Part shown: positions 23,224 to 31,625 of the stretch, piece by piece | How the letters are laid out: every line of letters starts with the position of its first letter | How positions within the stretch are numbered: the first letter of the stretch is position 1 | From: Halomonas sp. KG2 | GTDB taxonomy: Bacteria > Pseudomonadota > Gammaproteobacteria > Pseudomonadales > Halomonadaceae | Assembly: GCA_030440445.1 (NCBI GenBank) | Contig: CP098528.1 | Coordinates: 744,001 to 808,000, forward strand | Direction: 5' to 3' | Length of the DNA: 64,000 nucleotides | Program-made: the position numbers and the translations under genes | The notes under the pieces: generated by a model | What the model was told of the DNA's origin: nothing | Seen by the model: the letters and a program-made list of their open reading frames with translations, nothing else | Database searches by the model: none

Positions 23224-24186
23224 ATGAACCTACTCTTCCTGGGTACCTCCGCCGGTGTGCCCACCAAACAAAGAAATGTCTCCGGGATCGCTTTGCGTGA
23301 AAGCAAAGGTAAGGGGTGGTACCTGGTTGATTGTGGTGAGGGCACCCAGCATCAGGTCTTGCATACCAAGCTGTCGTTCCATTCGTTGAAGGCCATCTTG
23401 ATTACCCATGTGCACGGCGACCACTGCTACGGGCTGCCGGGCATTCTGGCGAGTGCGGCCATGGGGGGCCGGAAAGTGCCGCTGACCATCGTTGCGCCCG
23501 CAGGTATCAAAACTTGGTTGGCGGCAACCTGTGAGGTGACGCAGCTATGCTTACCTTTTGACTTGGAGTTTATCGCCTCAGACGACCTGCCAAGCGTTGA
23601 GTTTGAGAACATCGCGGTTGAGACATTCAGCCTTTCACATCGGGTGGCGTCTTATGCCTATGCATTTACGGAGCGAAAGGTTGATGCTGCCCTGGACATG
23701 GAAAAGCTAGCGCAAAAGGGGATTCCAAGAGGGCCGTTGTGGGGGCAGTTGAAGCAAGGGGTTGATATTGAGTTTGCAGGTGAGCCGTTAAAAAGCCATG
23801 ACTACCTAATCTTCAAGAACACGCCCAGGAAAGTAGTGATCGCTGGGGATAATGATCAACCTGACTTATTGAACGAGGCGTGTGCAGAGGCGCAGGTGCT
23901 GGTGCATGAGGCCACCTATACCGAAGAGATGGCTGAGAAGGTCGGTGATGTGGGGCATAGTTACGCCAAGCTTGTCGCAGCTTTTGCCGAATCGATAAAG
24001 CTACCTAATTTGGTGCTGACGCACTTCAGCCCGCGTTATCAGTTTAGCCCCAATGCGTCGCCGTCCATCGAGGACATCCGCAAAGAAGCTGAGGGCGCCT
24101 ATTCAGGCTCGCTTTTCTTGGCGCGGGATTTTGGCGAATATACCTTAGAAAAAACGGGCCACTTTTCTGAGATGGTGGGCGAGTAG
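23224..24186 (+). CDS. rnz: Ribonuclease Z (tRNA 3' processing endonuclease, metallo-beta-lactamase fold)
   Basis: 320 residues. The metal motif THVHGDH at 61-67 with GLPG after it, the opening LFLGTSAGVPTKQRN, and LSHRVASYAYAF with the later GDVGHS and LTHFSPRY are the RNase Z set. It cuts tRNA precursors at the 3' end and may also act as an exonuclease (RNase BN). The ATG at 23224 is chosen because the family N-terminus begins there; the longer frame to 23110 adds unrelated residues. Probably the first core gene after the accessory stretch. Confidence 0.93.
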   Translation: MNLLFLGTSAGVPTKQRNVSGIALRESKGKGWYLVDCGEGTQHQVLHTKLSFHSLKAILITHVHGDHCYGLPGILASAAMGGRKVPLTIVAPAGIKTWLAATCEVTQLCLPFDLEFIASDDLPSVEFENIAVETFSLSHRVASYAYAFTERKVDAALDMEKLAQKGIPRGPLWGQLKQGVDIEFAGEPLKSHDYLIFKNTPRKVVIAGDNDQPDLLNEACAEAQVLVHEATYTEEMAEKVGDVGHSYAKLVAAFAESIKLPNLVLTHFSPRYQFSPNASPSIEDIRKEAEGAYSGSLFLARDFGEYTLEKTGHFSEMVGE

Positions 24187-24250
24187 TTTTTCCGCGCGTT
24201 TATCAGTAGTGATACCGAAACTGGGCGATTAGCAACGCTTCGTAGTCTTC

Positions 24251-24280
24251 AAGCACTGGCTTCCAGGGAAGCCAGTGCTT
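24251..24280. terminator. Convergent terminator-like hairpin
   Basis: AAGCACTGGCTTCC-AG-GGAAGCCAGTGCTT forms a 14-bp perfect stem between the ends of rnz (plus) and the MetX-like gene (minus). There is no clear T-run on either side, so termination strength is uncertain. Confidence 0.6.
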
Positions 24281-24298
24281 ACTTCGTTATTTCAAAAG

Positions 24299-25495
24299 CT
24301 ATTTCAAAAACTCCCGCAGCGTTTCGCTGGCTTGGTCGATGGAGACGACGCCATCTAAATGACCGCGGTTGCCTTCCAGGGTTTCAAGCGTCACTTCGGT
24401 ACCGTCGGCTTCTATCAGCTCGGCAGTGCGGCGCACGCCTTCGGGGGCGAAGACGAGGTCGTTTTCGCTATACAGCATCAGCGTCGGGGCGTCGATGGCA
24501 GCCAGTCCTTCTTCTAACGAGTCACCGTGGCCCGCCATAAAGAGCTGGTTGGCGCGAACCAAGTACAGCAGATGGTTGGCATCGGAAAGCTCGGCGCGGG
24601 CGGCGGCGACGTCATCCAGCGTTTGCTCAATGGCGTAGCGGGCGTTGATATCTTGAGCGGGGTCGCGCTCTTCGTCGGCCCAATCGCGGTTGAAGGTTTC
24701 ATTGGCCCACTGCCAGTGATTGGCGTTGAGGGTGACGATCTTGAGGGCTTCTTTTAGGCCATCGCTGGGTGGCTCGCCATCGTAGTAGTCGCCCTCATTC
24801 CAGTTGGCGTCTAAGCGGATGGGCGCCGCCCAGGCGCTAAGCGTTGCCAGCAACCAGGGGTCGGTAACGCCGCCACCGATAACGGGAATCAACCTATCCA
24901 CTTTGTCAGGGTAAGCACTGGCCCATTCAAACGCTTGAAGCGCCCCCATCGAGGCACCCATGACCGCGTGTAGCGATTCAATGCCCTGGCTCTCTAACAA
25001 CGCCCGCTGTACCTCGACAAAGTCACGAATCGTTACCACAGGAAAATCCATTCCCCACGGTTCGCCGGTGTCTGGATTGATAGAGGCGGGGCCAGTGGTG
25101 GTGACATTGGGGTCGTGGGCGTTGAGGTTCACCAGCGTATCGGACGCAATAATGTAGTACTCGTCGGTATCCAGTGGTTTGCCGGGGCCAATGATGGCAT
25201 CCCAGTAGCCGGTTGGCTCGCCATCTGGATCATAACGACCTGCTGCGTTGCTGGTGCCAGAGAAAAAATGGGTAATTAAAATAGCATTGTCACGGGCGTC
25301 GTTTAATTCACCGTAGGCTTCCCAGCCCACCGCAAGTTCGGGAATTGTTTCGCCGCCTTGGGTGGTGAAGTCTTGCATCTCAAAGACTTGTTTTTCGACG
25401 ACGCCATCCCAGGCCAGTAGCGGTGATGCTGCAAGTAACCCGAGGCTGGTAACTGTCACCACGGTCAATAAAGAGTGTCGCTGCTTGAGAACCAT
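24299..25495 (-). CDS. Exported MetX-like alpha/beta hydrolase
   Basis: 398 residues. It resembles homoserine O-acetyltransferase (MetX) in the body: GPGKPLDTDEYYIIASDTLV, FPVVTIRDFV, nucleophile S182 in MGASMGALQAFEW, Asp in LYSENDLVFAPEG, His in EGNRGHLDGV. Unlike MetX it carries an N-terminal Sec signal or anchor (residues 1-28, LLTVVTVTSLGLLAASPLLA). It should therefore act in the periplasm, where acetyl-CoA is absent, and a hydrolase or esterase role is more likely than methionine synthesis. AAGGAAGG upstream supports the start. Stands alone, minus strand, convergent with rnz. Confidence 0.85.
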   Translation of the reverse strand: MVLKQRHSLLTVVTVTSLGLLAASPLLAWDGVVEKQVFEMQDFTTQGGETIPELAVGWEAYGELNDARDNAILITHFFSGTSNAAGRYDPDGEPTGYWDAIIGPGKPLDTDEYYIIASDTLVNLNAHDPNVTTTGPASINPDTGEPWGMDFPVVTIRDFVEVQRALLESQGIESLHAVMGASMGALQAFEWASAYPDKVDRLIPVIGGGVTDPWLLATLSAWAAPIRLDANWNEGDYYDGEPPSDGLKEALKIVTLNANHWQWANETFNRDWADEERDPAQDINARYAIEQTLDDVAAARAELSDANHLLYLVRANQLFMAGHGDSLEEGLAAIDAPTLMLYSENDLVFAPEGVRRTAELIEADGTEVTLETLEGNRGHLDGVVSIDQASETLREFLK

Positions 25496-25572
25496 ACGCC
25501 TTCCTTAAATGAGGGATTGTTATGATTATTGTTGGCAACGGCTGCGTTGCCACCCTCATAGCGTAGTCGGCT

Positions 25573-26745
25573 TTAGCGCATTTTAAATGGGTTTAGCCCG
25601 TTAGCTTGTTGCATCATCATGCGTTTGGCGAGCGGTACGCGTTCGGCAAGATGTAGGCTGAGATCACCCAGCTGGCGTAGCGGTTTTGCACCGGTAAACA
25701 AGTGATGGAAGCTGTCGGTGGCGGCAATCATGGCTTGGTTGGCCAAGCGGCGCTGGCATTCGAAGCGGTGCAGGCTGATAGCGTCACCTGGGTCGCGGCT
25801 TTTGATGATCAGCTCTGCCAGGGTATCGGCATCGTGCAGGCCAATATTCAGCCCTTGCCCTGCCAACGGATGCACTACGTGGGCGGCATCGCCAATCAGG
25901 GCTAAGCGCTTGCCGATATAGCGTTTGGCGTGCTGGCGTCTAATTGGAAAGCTCGCCTTTGCGACCACACGGGTTAGCTTGCCTAGCCGCTTGGGAAAGG
26001 CTGTTTCAACGGTCGTTTTTAGGGCGTCGTTGGAGAGCTGTTCGCGGGCTTTGGTGGCTTCGTCGCTGTCATACCACACCAACGATGCACGATGGCCTGG
26101 TAAGGGAAGCATGGCAATCGGGCCGGTGGGGGTGAAGCACTGCCAGCTAATATCCTGTTGGGGTAGCTCGGTTTCCACGTTAATAATCATCGCCCGCTGA
26201 TGGTAGTCGTAGCTACTAACGGCAATGCCAGCAAGTTCTCGTAGCGTCGAATGCGCGCCATCTGCGCCAACAATCAAGCGGGCGCTTAAGGTTTTGCCGT
26301 TATCTAACTCCAGCATGCGGCCGGTGCTGGCCGCCATGGTGCTGAGCGGTGCGCACTGGGTGTAGCAGGTCACGCTGGGAAGATTCTCTAAACGTTGCCA
26401 CAACGCATATTGCAGGGTGCGGTTTTCGATAAAAATGCCGAAGTCGTCCATACCACTGTCCTGGGCAGAAAACAGCGAGTGGCCGGAGCCATCCTGGTTG
26501 GCGACATCAATATGACGAAACGGGCAGCAGCGCTCTTCGGGAAGTACGGTGCCGCTCGCTTTTACAAACGCCAATGAACGGGCATTGAGTGAGGAGATAC
26601 GCAGGTCATAATCGCCGCTGAGCGGGGTGGGGGCGCTGCCGCGTTCTACCAGCCCAACCGACATGCCGGTATGGCCTAAACGAGCCGCCAGAGCGGCACC
26701 CACCATGCCACCGCCGACAATGATAATCTCGTGATCCCACTGCAT
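25573..26745 (-). CDS. FAD-dependent aromatic hydroxylase, UbiH/UbiF/VisC (COQ6) family
   Basis: 390 residues. FAD-binding GGGMVG near 11-16, DG motif GADGAHSTLRELAGI in the middle, and GDAAHVVHPLAGQGLNIGL near 270-288 define the COQ6/Ubi hydroxylase family. It hydroxylates the ring of a ubiquinone precursor with O2 and NADPH. Which ring position cannot be told; the N- and C-terminal style is closest to UbiF/UbiM-like members. ATG at 26745 is chosen because GGAGTG lies just upstream; the longer frame to 26784 has no family match. Divergent from the sirtuin gene. Confidence 0.88.
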   Translation of the reverse strand: MQWDHEIIIVGGGMVGAALAARLGHTGMSVGLVERGSAPTPLSGDYDLRISSLNARSLAFVKASGTVLPEERCCPFRHIDVANQDGSGHSLFSAQDSGMDDFGIFIENRTLQYALWQRLENLPSVTCYTQCAPLSTMAASTGRMLELDNGKTLSARLIVGADGAHSTLRELAGIAVSSYDYHQRAMIINVETELPQQDISWQCFTPTGPIAMLPLPGHRASLVWYDSDEATKAREQLSNDALKTTVETAFPKRLGKLTRVVAKASFPIRRQHAKRYIGKRLALIGDAAHVVHPLAGQGLNIGLHDADTLAELIIKSRDPGDAISLHRFECQRRLANQAMIAATDSFHHLFTGAKPLRQLGDLSLHLAERVPLAKRMMMQQANGLNPFKMR

Positions 26746-26860
26746 GAGACACTCCTTACGTTGAATAACGAGGGCATATTGCATACCCCTTTATTGTCAT
26801 ACAGTATCGGTTACTTGTCGCAGTGTTGCATAGGGTGATCCATTGACGCAGGCCGTGGAA

Positions 26861-27709
26861 ATGACAGATAGCATCGCGCAGGCGGGGAAAGCGCTGGCGG
26901 AGTTTATTGAGCGCCACCCTAAACTGTGGGTGATTACTGGCGCGGGAGTAAGCACCGACAGCGGCATTCCTGATTACCGCGATGCCGACGGGCAGTGGAA
27001 GCGACCGCCGCCGGTACAGCATGGCGATTTTATGGCCTCACTTGCCGTGCGCCAGCGCTATTGGGCGCGGGCGCTGATCGGTTTCAAAGCCATGCGTGAA
27101 GCCCAAGTGAGCGGTGCGCATAAAGCGCTAGCGGCGCTTGAAAGCATGGGCTATGTGGAGCTGTTGGTGACACAGAACGTAGACCGTCTGCATCAGCGGG
27201 CGGGTTCTAGCAAGGTCATTGATCTGCACGGACGAGCAGACGTGGTGGCGTGCATGACATGCGGTTATCAACTTATGCGTCACGCCATGCACAGCGAAAT
27301 GGCCAGGATGAACCCGCGTTTTGCAGCGCTAGATGCCCACCATGCGCCCGACGGCGATGCGGATTTAGAAACTGATTTTTCGACGTTTAAGGTGCTGGAT
27401 TGCCCGCGCTGCCAAGGCATCTTAAAGCCCCAGGTTGTCTATTACGGCGATGTGGTGCCGCCAGCGCGGCGCTTGGCTGCCCAAGCAGGGCTGCAAAACG
27501 CCGATGCCGTGTTGGCTGTGGGTACCTCGTTGATGGTGTATTCCGGCTACCGCTTCTGCCGTGATGCCCACGCCATGGGTTTGCCGGTGGCCTCGCTGTC
27601 GTTGGGCGTCACTCGCGCCGATGCGCTATTAACCCATCAGTGGCGTGCGCCGTTAACACCAGTGTTAGAGCATGCTGTCGGCTGTTTGCAGCAGCGTTTA
27701 CTTGACTAA
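26861..27709 (+). CDS. Sir2-family NAD-dependent protein deacylase (sirtuin)
   Basis: 282 residues. ITGAGVSTDSGIPDYRD (25-41) and TQNVDRLHQRAG are the NAD-binding signatures, followed by the catalytic His in DLHGRADVV and two Cys pairs (CMTC, CPRC) forming the zinc ribbon. VVYYGDVVP and AVGTSLMVYSG complete the fold. The sequence style is that of bacterial class II (SIRT4-like) sirtuins. It removes acyl groups from lysines, using NAD. Start ambiguous: ATG at 26861 (AGG eight bases upstream) or TTG at 26843 (AGGGTGA upstream, six residues longer). Confidence 0.92.
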   Translation: MTDSIAQAGKALAEFIERHPKLWVITGAGVSTDSGIPDYRDADGQWKRPPPVQHGDFMASLAVRQRYWARALIGFKAMREAQVSGAHKALAALESMGYVELLVTQNVDRLHQRAGSSKVIDLHGRADVVACMTCGYQLMRHAMHSEMARMNPRFAALDAHHAPDGDADLETDFSTFKVLDCPRCQGILKPQVVYYGDVVPPARRLAAQAGLQNADAVLAVGTSLMVYSGYRFCRDAHAMGLPVASLSLGVTRADALLTHQWRAPLTPVLEHAVGCLQQRLLD

Positions 27710-27756
27710 AGTGCTAGGGTATTAGGCAACGATTGTCACCAACAGCGGAGTCGCCC

Positions 27757-29232
27757 GTGCTGTCATTTGAACACCAGTTTGCAACGCTTCCCGAGCCACT
27801 GTGGATGGCCTGCCAGCCCACGCCAGTGAGCCAGCCCACGCTGATTGCATTTAATGAGCGCCTGGCAGAAACGCTGGGGGTTAAGACAGGGCTGAAGAGT
27901 AAGCCTGATGATGCCACCCTTGCCCAGTGGTTTAGTGGCAATCAGTTGCCGCCGGGCGCAGAGCCACGGGCGCTGGGTTACGCTGGGCATCAGTTTGGTA
28001 ACTTTGTACCGCAGCTGGGCGATGGCCGCGCATTGTTACTGGGGGAGGTCATCGACCAGAATGGCATACGGCGCGACGTTCAGCTCAAGGGCAGCGGGCG
28101 CACGCCATTTTCCCGTGGTGGTGATGGTCGTTCGCCGCTGGGGCCGGTGCTGCGGGAGTATCTGGTCAGTGAATTTATGGCTGCAATGGGCGTACCCACC
28201 ACCCGTGCGTTAGCTGCTGTTTCGACCGGTGAGCGAGTCGTGCGCCAACTGCCTGAGCCCGGCGCAGTATTTACTCGCGTGGCAAGCAGTCATATTCGTG
28301 TGGGCACCTTTCAATTTGCTGCGGTACGCAGAGATGAAGCTGCCCTGAAAGCGTTGGCCGACCATGTGATTGAGCGTCACTATCCCGAAGCCGCTAGTGC
28401 AGACGATCCTTATTTAGCCTTGTTAGAGGCGGTGGTTGCTCGCCAAGCAGCGCTGGTGGCGCGGTGGATGAGCCTTGGGTTTATTCATGGCGTGATGAAT
28501 ACCGACAACTGCAGCATTGCCGGAGAAACCATTGATTACGGCCCCTGTGCCTTTATGGAGCAGTTTGACCCGCAAAAAGTCTACAGCTCGATTGATCAAG
28601 GCAAGCGCTATGCCTTTGATAACCAGCCCGCCATTGCTCAATGGAACCTAGCCCGCTTTGCCGAAACGCTGCTGCCGCTGATGCGCGAAGAGGGCGATAC
28701 CGTCGTCGAGCAGGCCACCGATATCATCCGCCGCTTTGGGCCACTGTTTGATGCCGAGCAGCGCCGCCTGCATGCGGATAAGCTCGGCCTTGCAGCAGAC
28801 AGCGACCAAGCGGTACCGCTAATGGAGATGCTGGAAAGCCAGATGCACCAGGGGCGGATGGATATGACCGCCACCTTTGATGCGCTGACACATTACGCCA
28901 GCACCTCAAGTGAAACGCATAAAGAAGCACTGCTGGCGCTGACCACCCAGCCCAATGAGTTGGCGGCATGGCTAGATAAGTGGCAAGCCGCACAGGTTGC
29001 CAGCCAAGACAGCGAGCGCTTAGCGGCTATGCGGGGAGCCAATCCGGTTGTTATTCCCCGCAATCACCGCGTTCAGGAAGTTATTGATGCGGCTTACGAG
29101 GGCGATTTTGCGCCGTTTCACAGCTTACTTGCTGTGGTCACCCAGCCCTTTGATGAATCCGCACAAGCACGCCGCCTTGCAGCCCCCGCAACGGAAAACG
29201 AGCAGGTACTAAGAACGTTTTGCGGTACGTAA
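27757..29232 (+). CDS. selO: SelO-family protein AMP-transferase (YdiU)
   Basis: 491 residues. Pseudokinase-fold enzyme that transfers AMP from ATP to Ser/Thr/Tyr of target proteins and is linked to redox stress. Visible: LGYAGHQFGNFVPQLGDGRA, the Lys-containing LKGSGRTPFSRGGDGRSPLGPVLREY, GFIHGVMNTDNCSI and DYGPCAFMEQFDPQKVYSS. All active-site blocks are present. Start at GTG 27757 is chosen because GGAG lies six bases upstream; the frame also reaches a TTG at 27733. It ends CGT-like (RTFCGT) near the usual SelO C-terminal Cys. Confidence 0.93.
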   Translation: MLSFEHQFATLPEPLWMACQPTPVSQPTLIAFNERLAETLGVKTGLKSKPDDATLAQWFSGNQLPPGAEPRALGYAGHQFGNFVPQLGDGRALLLGEVIDQNGIRRDVQLKGSGRTPFSRGGDGRSPLGPVLREYLVSEFMAAMGVPTTRALAAVSTGERVVRQLPEPGAVFTRVASSHIRVGTFQFAAVRRDEAALKALADHVIERHYPEAASADDPYLALLEAVVARQAALVARWMSLGFIHGVMNTDNCSIAGETIDYGPCAFMEQFDPQKVYSSIDQGKRYAFDNQPAIAQWNLARFAETLLPLMREEGDTVVEQATDIIRRFGPLFDAEQRRLHADKLGLAADSDQAVPLMEMLESQMHQGRMDMTATFDALTHYASTSSETHKEALLALTTQPNELAAWLDKWQAAQVASQDSERLAAMRGANPVVIPRNHRVQEVIDAAYEGDFAPFHSLLAVVTQPFDESAQARRLAAPATENEQVLRTFCGT

Positions 29233-29295
29233 CCTCGGCTTTTCCTGTGGTAAACTGTGATTATCTACAGGTAAGGGCGGAGGCAAGGGCAACCT

Positions 29296-30342
29296 GTGCG
29301 CAAAATTATTCATTGCGACTGTGACTGCTTCTACGCAGCGGTTGAAATGCGCGACAACCCAGCGCTTAACGATGTGCCTATTGCGATAGGCGGCAGCGTT
29401 GAGCAGCGCGGGGTTGTCGCTACCTGTAACTACCCCGCCCGCGAATTTGGCATCCACTCGGCCATGCCCATGGCGCAGGCACTCAAACGCTGCCCACATT
29501 TGACCGTTATCCGCGGTGATATGGCCAAATACAAAGCGGTGGCGCGTCAAGTATTTGCGATTTATCGCGATGTGACTGAACTGATTGAACCGCTCTCGCT
29601 AGATGAAGCCTTTTTAGACGTTACTGATATTTCCCTGTGCAACGGCAGCGCCACCCGGATGGCCGAAGCGATTCGCCAACGGGTTAAGCAGGAAGTAGGC
29701 ATTACCGTCTCGGCAGGTGTCGCACCCAATAAGTTTCTTGCCAAAATTGCCAGCGACTGGCGCAAGCCCGATGGTCTGTTTGTGATCACGCCGAACGATA
29801 TCGATGGCTTTGTGCAGCAACTGCCGGTCAAGAAAATCCACGGCGTAGGGCCGCGCACGGCTGAAAAATTGGCGGGGTTGGGTATTCAAACTTGTGCGGA
29901 TTTGCGGTCTCGTCCGCTCACTGAGCTGGTCGAACAGTTTGGCCGCTTCGGTCATCGGCTGTTCGAGCTTAGCTTTGGGCGCGACGAGCGACCAGTGAAA
30001 ACTCATCGTGAGCGGAAATCGATCAGCACCGAGCAAACTTACTCCCAGGACTTACCCACCCTGGAAGCCTGTCGCCGACAATTACCAGATCTGCTCAACG
30101 ACTTAGAGCAGCGCTATGCCAGACTAGACCCCGCGCCCGGCGTGCGTGGCGTCATGGTCAAGGTCAAATTCAACGACTTTACCCAAACCACGGTTGAACA
30201 CGCCGACCCAGCACCTAGCCTGGATCAATTCGAATCCCTGTTAACTATTGGTTGGGCGCGAGGGGAGAGGCCCGTTCGGCTATTAGGCGTGGGCTATCGT
30301 TTGGCAGAAGAAGCCACCGTTCAGCAACTCTCGCTGTTTTAA
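29296..30342 (+). CDS. dinB: DNA polymerase IV (Y-family translesion polymerase)
   Basis: 348 residues. IIHCDCDCFYAAVEM at the N-terminus and LSLDEAFLDVTD near 100 supply the catalytic acidic residues. GVAPNKFLAKIASDWRKPDG, KKIHGVGPRTAEKL and a C-terminal beta-clamp-binding tail (QQLSLF) are all present. It copies past lesions. GTG start. No clear LexA box is visible in the 63 bases upstream. Confidence 0.95.
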   Translation: MRKIIHCDCDCFYAAVEMRDNPALNDVPIAIGGSVEQRGVVATCNYPAREFGIHSAMPMAQALKRCPHLTVIRGDMAKYKAVARQVFAIYRDVTELIEPLSLDEAFLDVTDISLCNGSATRMAEAIRQRVKQEVGITVSAGVAPNKFLAKIASDWRKPDGLFVITPNDIDGFVQQLPVKKIHGVGPRTAEKLAGLGIQTCADLRSRPLTELVEQFGRFGHRLFELSFGRDERPVKTHRERKSISTEQTYSQDLPTLEACRRQLPDLLNDLEQRYARLDPAPGVRGVMVKVKFNDFTQTTVEHADPAPSLDQFESLLTIGWARGERPVRLLGVGYRLAEEATVQQLSLF

Positions 30343-30485
30343 TTAGCCTGTTAATACTTATGTCGATTGACGCTCATACAAAGGCGCGTTAAAACAGACG
30401 TATGATAGTTTGTCTACTTGCTAGCTAGTTAGCGTGGGTGCTGCTGCCACGCTGCTTTCCTGTCTTCCTACCTTGCGAGCTAACC

Positions 30486-31307
30486 ATGTCTGCCCATGCC
30501 ACCCAACGCCCTCGTTTAGTGTTTGCCCATGCGAATGGCTTTCCTGGCTTAAGCTATCGCACGCTGCTGGAACCACTGGCAGAGTCGTTTGACCTCCATC
30601 CGCTAGATCGATTGGGGCATCACCCGGATTACCCGGTGAACCATAACTGGGGCAATTTAGTCGATGAACTGTTGAGCTACTTGCCGGTTACAGACGCGCC
30701 GTTATTGGGTGTTGGTCACTCGTTAGGCGGTACGCTGATGGCCATGGCGGCAGATAAACAGCCAGAACGCTTCTGCGGCGTCATTATGCTTGACCCGCCG
30801 TTGATGCTGGGGCCGGATGCCTGGGTGATGAAAGCGGCGAAGCGATTTGGTTTTATGGACCGCATCACCCCTGCTGGTAAAACCCAGGGGCGGCGCAGTG
30901 TGTGGCCTAGCCGAGAAGCCATGGCTGACTCGCTGCGCCGCCGTGGGTTATTTCGCCGCTTTACCCCAGAGGCATTGAACGACTACATTGAAGCAGGCAC
31001 GCGCTTGCTGGATGACGGTAGCGCTGAGCTAACCTTCGACCCAGGTATTGAGGTAGAGATATTTCGCCATCTGCCGGATCATCTATCGGGATTGCCACGT
31101 CGCGTCGGTGTGCCGATCCACCTGGTAGCAGGGCAGGAGTCGCATTTACTCACCCCCACACGGGTCAAGCGGCTTCAGCGTCGTGGGTTAGCTATCAGTG
31201 AGGTTCCCGGTACTCATATGTTCCCTATGGAACATCCTGATGAGACACGGGCGGCTATATTGGCGGCATGGCAGAGCTTTTCACAGGGAGCCAGTAAGCG
31301 CGCATAA
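30486..31307 (+). CDS. Alpha/beta-fold hydrolase
   Basis: 273 residues. Oxyanion region HANGFPGLSYR, nucleophile S79 in GVGHSLGGTL, and C-terminal His in GTHMFPMEHPDETRA make a full catalytic triad pattern; the acid is probably in HLVAGQESHLLTP. Esterase- or lipase-like, cytoplasmic; substrate unknown. The ATG at 30486 is chosen because the fold begins at once after it; the longer frame to 30438 looks non-coding. A small YkoF-like gene follows 18 bases later. Confidence 0.85.
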   Translation: MSAHATQRPRLVFAHANGFPGLSYRTLLEPLAESFDLHPLDRLGHHPDYPVNHNWGNLVDELLSYLPVTDAPLLGVGHSLGGTLMAMAADKQPERFCGVIMLDPPLMLGPDAWVMKAAKRFGFMDRITPAGKTQGRRSVWPSREAMADSLRRRGLFRRFTPEALNDYIEAGTRLLDDGSAELTFDPGIEVEIFRHLPDHLSGLPRRVGVPIHLVAGQESHLLTPTRVKRLQRRGLAISEVPGTHMFPMEHPDETRAAILAAWQSFSQGASKRA

Positions 31308-31325
31308 AGCGTATAAGGAGGCAGG

Positions 31326-31574
31326 ATGTATCTTTCCGTACAGCTAAGCTATTACCCACTGGCCGATGATTTTAAGCCAGTGGTGAAAGACGTGGTAAAA
31401 CGTTTGGAAGCGACAGGATTAGAAGTTCACCCTAATCGAATGAGTACCCAGGTGTTCGGAGAGTTCGATGCGGTGATGACCGCTTTAAGCGATGTGATGA
31501 AGTGGTCGTTCGAGACTCACGGCAAAGCGGTCTTTACGGCTAATTTCCTCGAAGGCGACCGACGTCCGCGTTAA
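31326..31574 (+). CDS. YkoF/MTH1187-like small thiamine-binding-family protein
   Basis: 82 residues. The start MYLSVQLSYYPL and the later VHPNRMSTQVFGEFDAVMTAL with KAVFTANF match the short single-domain members of the YkoF/UPF0045-like ferredoxin-fold family, some of which bind thiamine or its hydroxymethylpyrimidine part. AAGGAGG seven bases upstream is a strong ribosome site. Co-transcribed with the hydrolase gene; a rho-independent terminator follows. No thiamine genes are nearby, so the ligand is uncertain. Confidence 0.78.
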   Translation: MYLSVQLSYYPLADDFKPVVKDVVKRLEATGLEVHPNRMSTQVFGEFDAVMTALSDVMKWSFETHGKAVFTANFLEGDRRPR

Positions 31575-31580
31575 AGCAAC

Positions 31581-31610
31581 GCCGCCCGATTGGATCGGGC
31601 GGCATTTTTT
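31581..31610 (+). terminator. Rho-independent terminator
   Basis: Stem GCCGCCCGAT / ATCGGGCGGC with a short loop, followed by ATTTTTT. Ends the alpha/beta hydrolase-YkoF transcript. Confidence 0.9.
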
Positions 31611-31625
31611 AACAGCTACCTGCAC

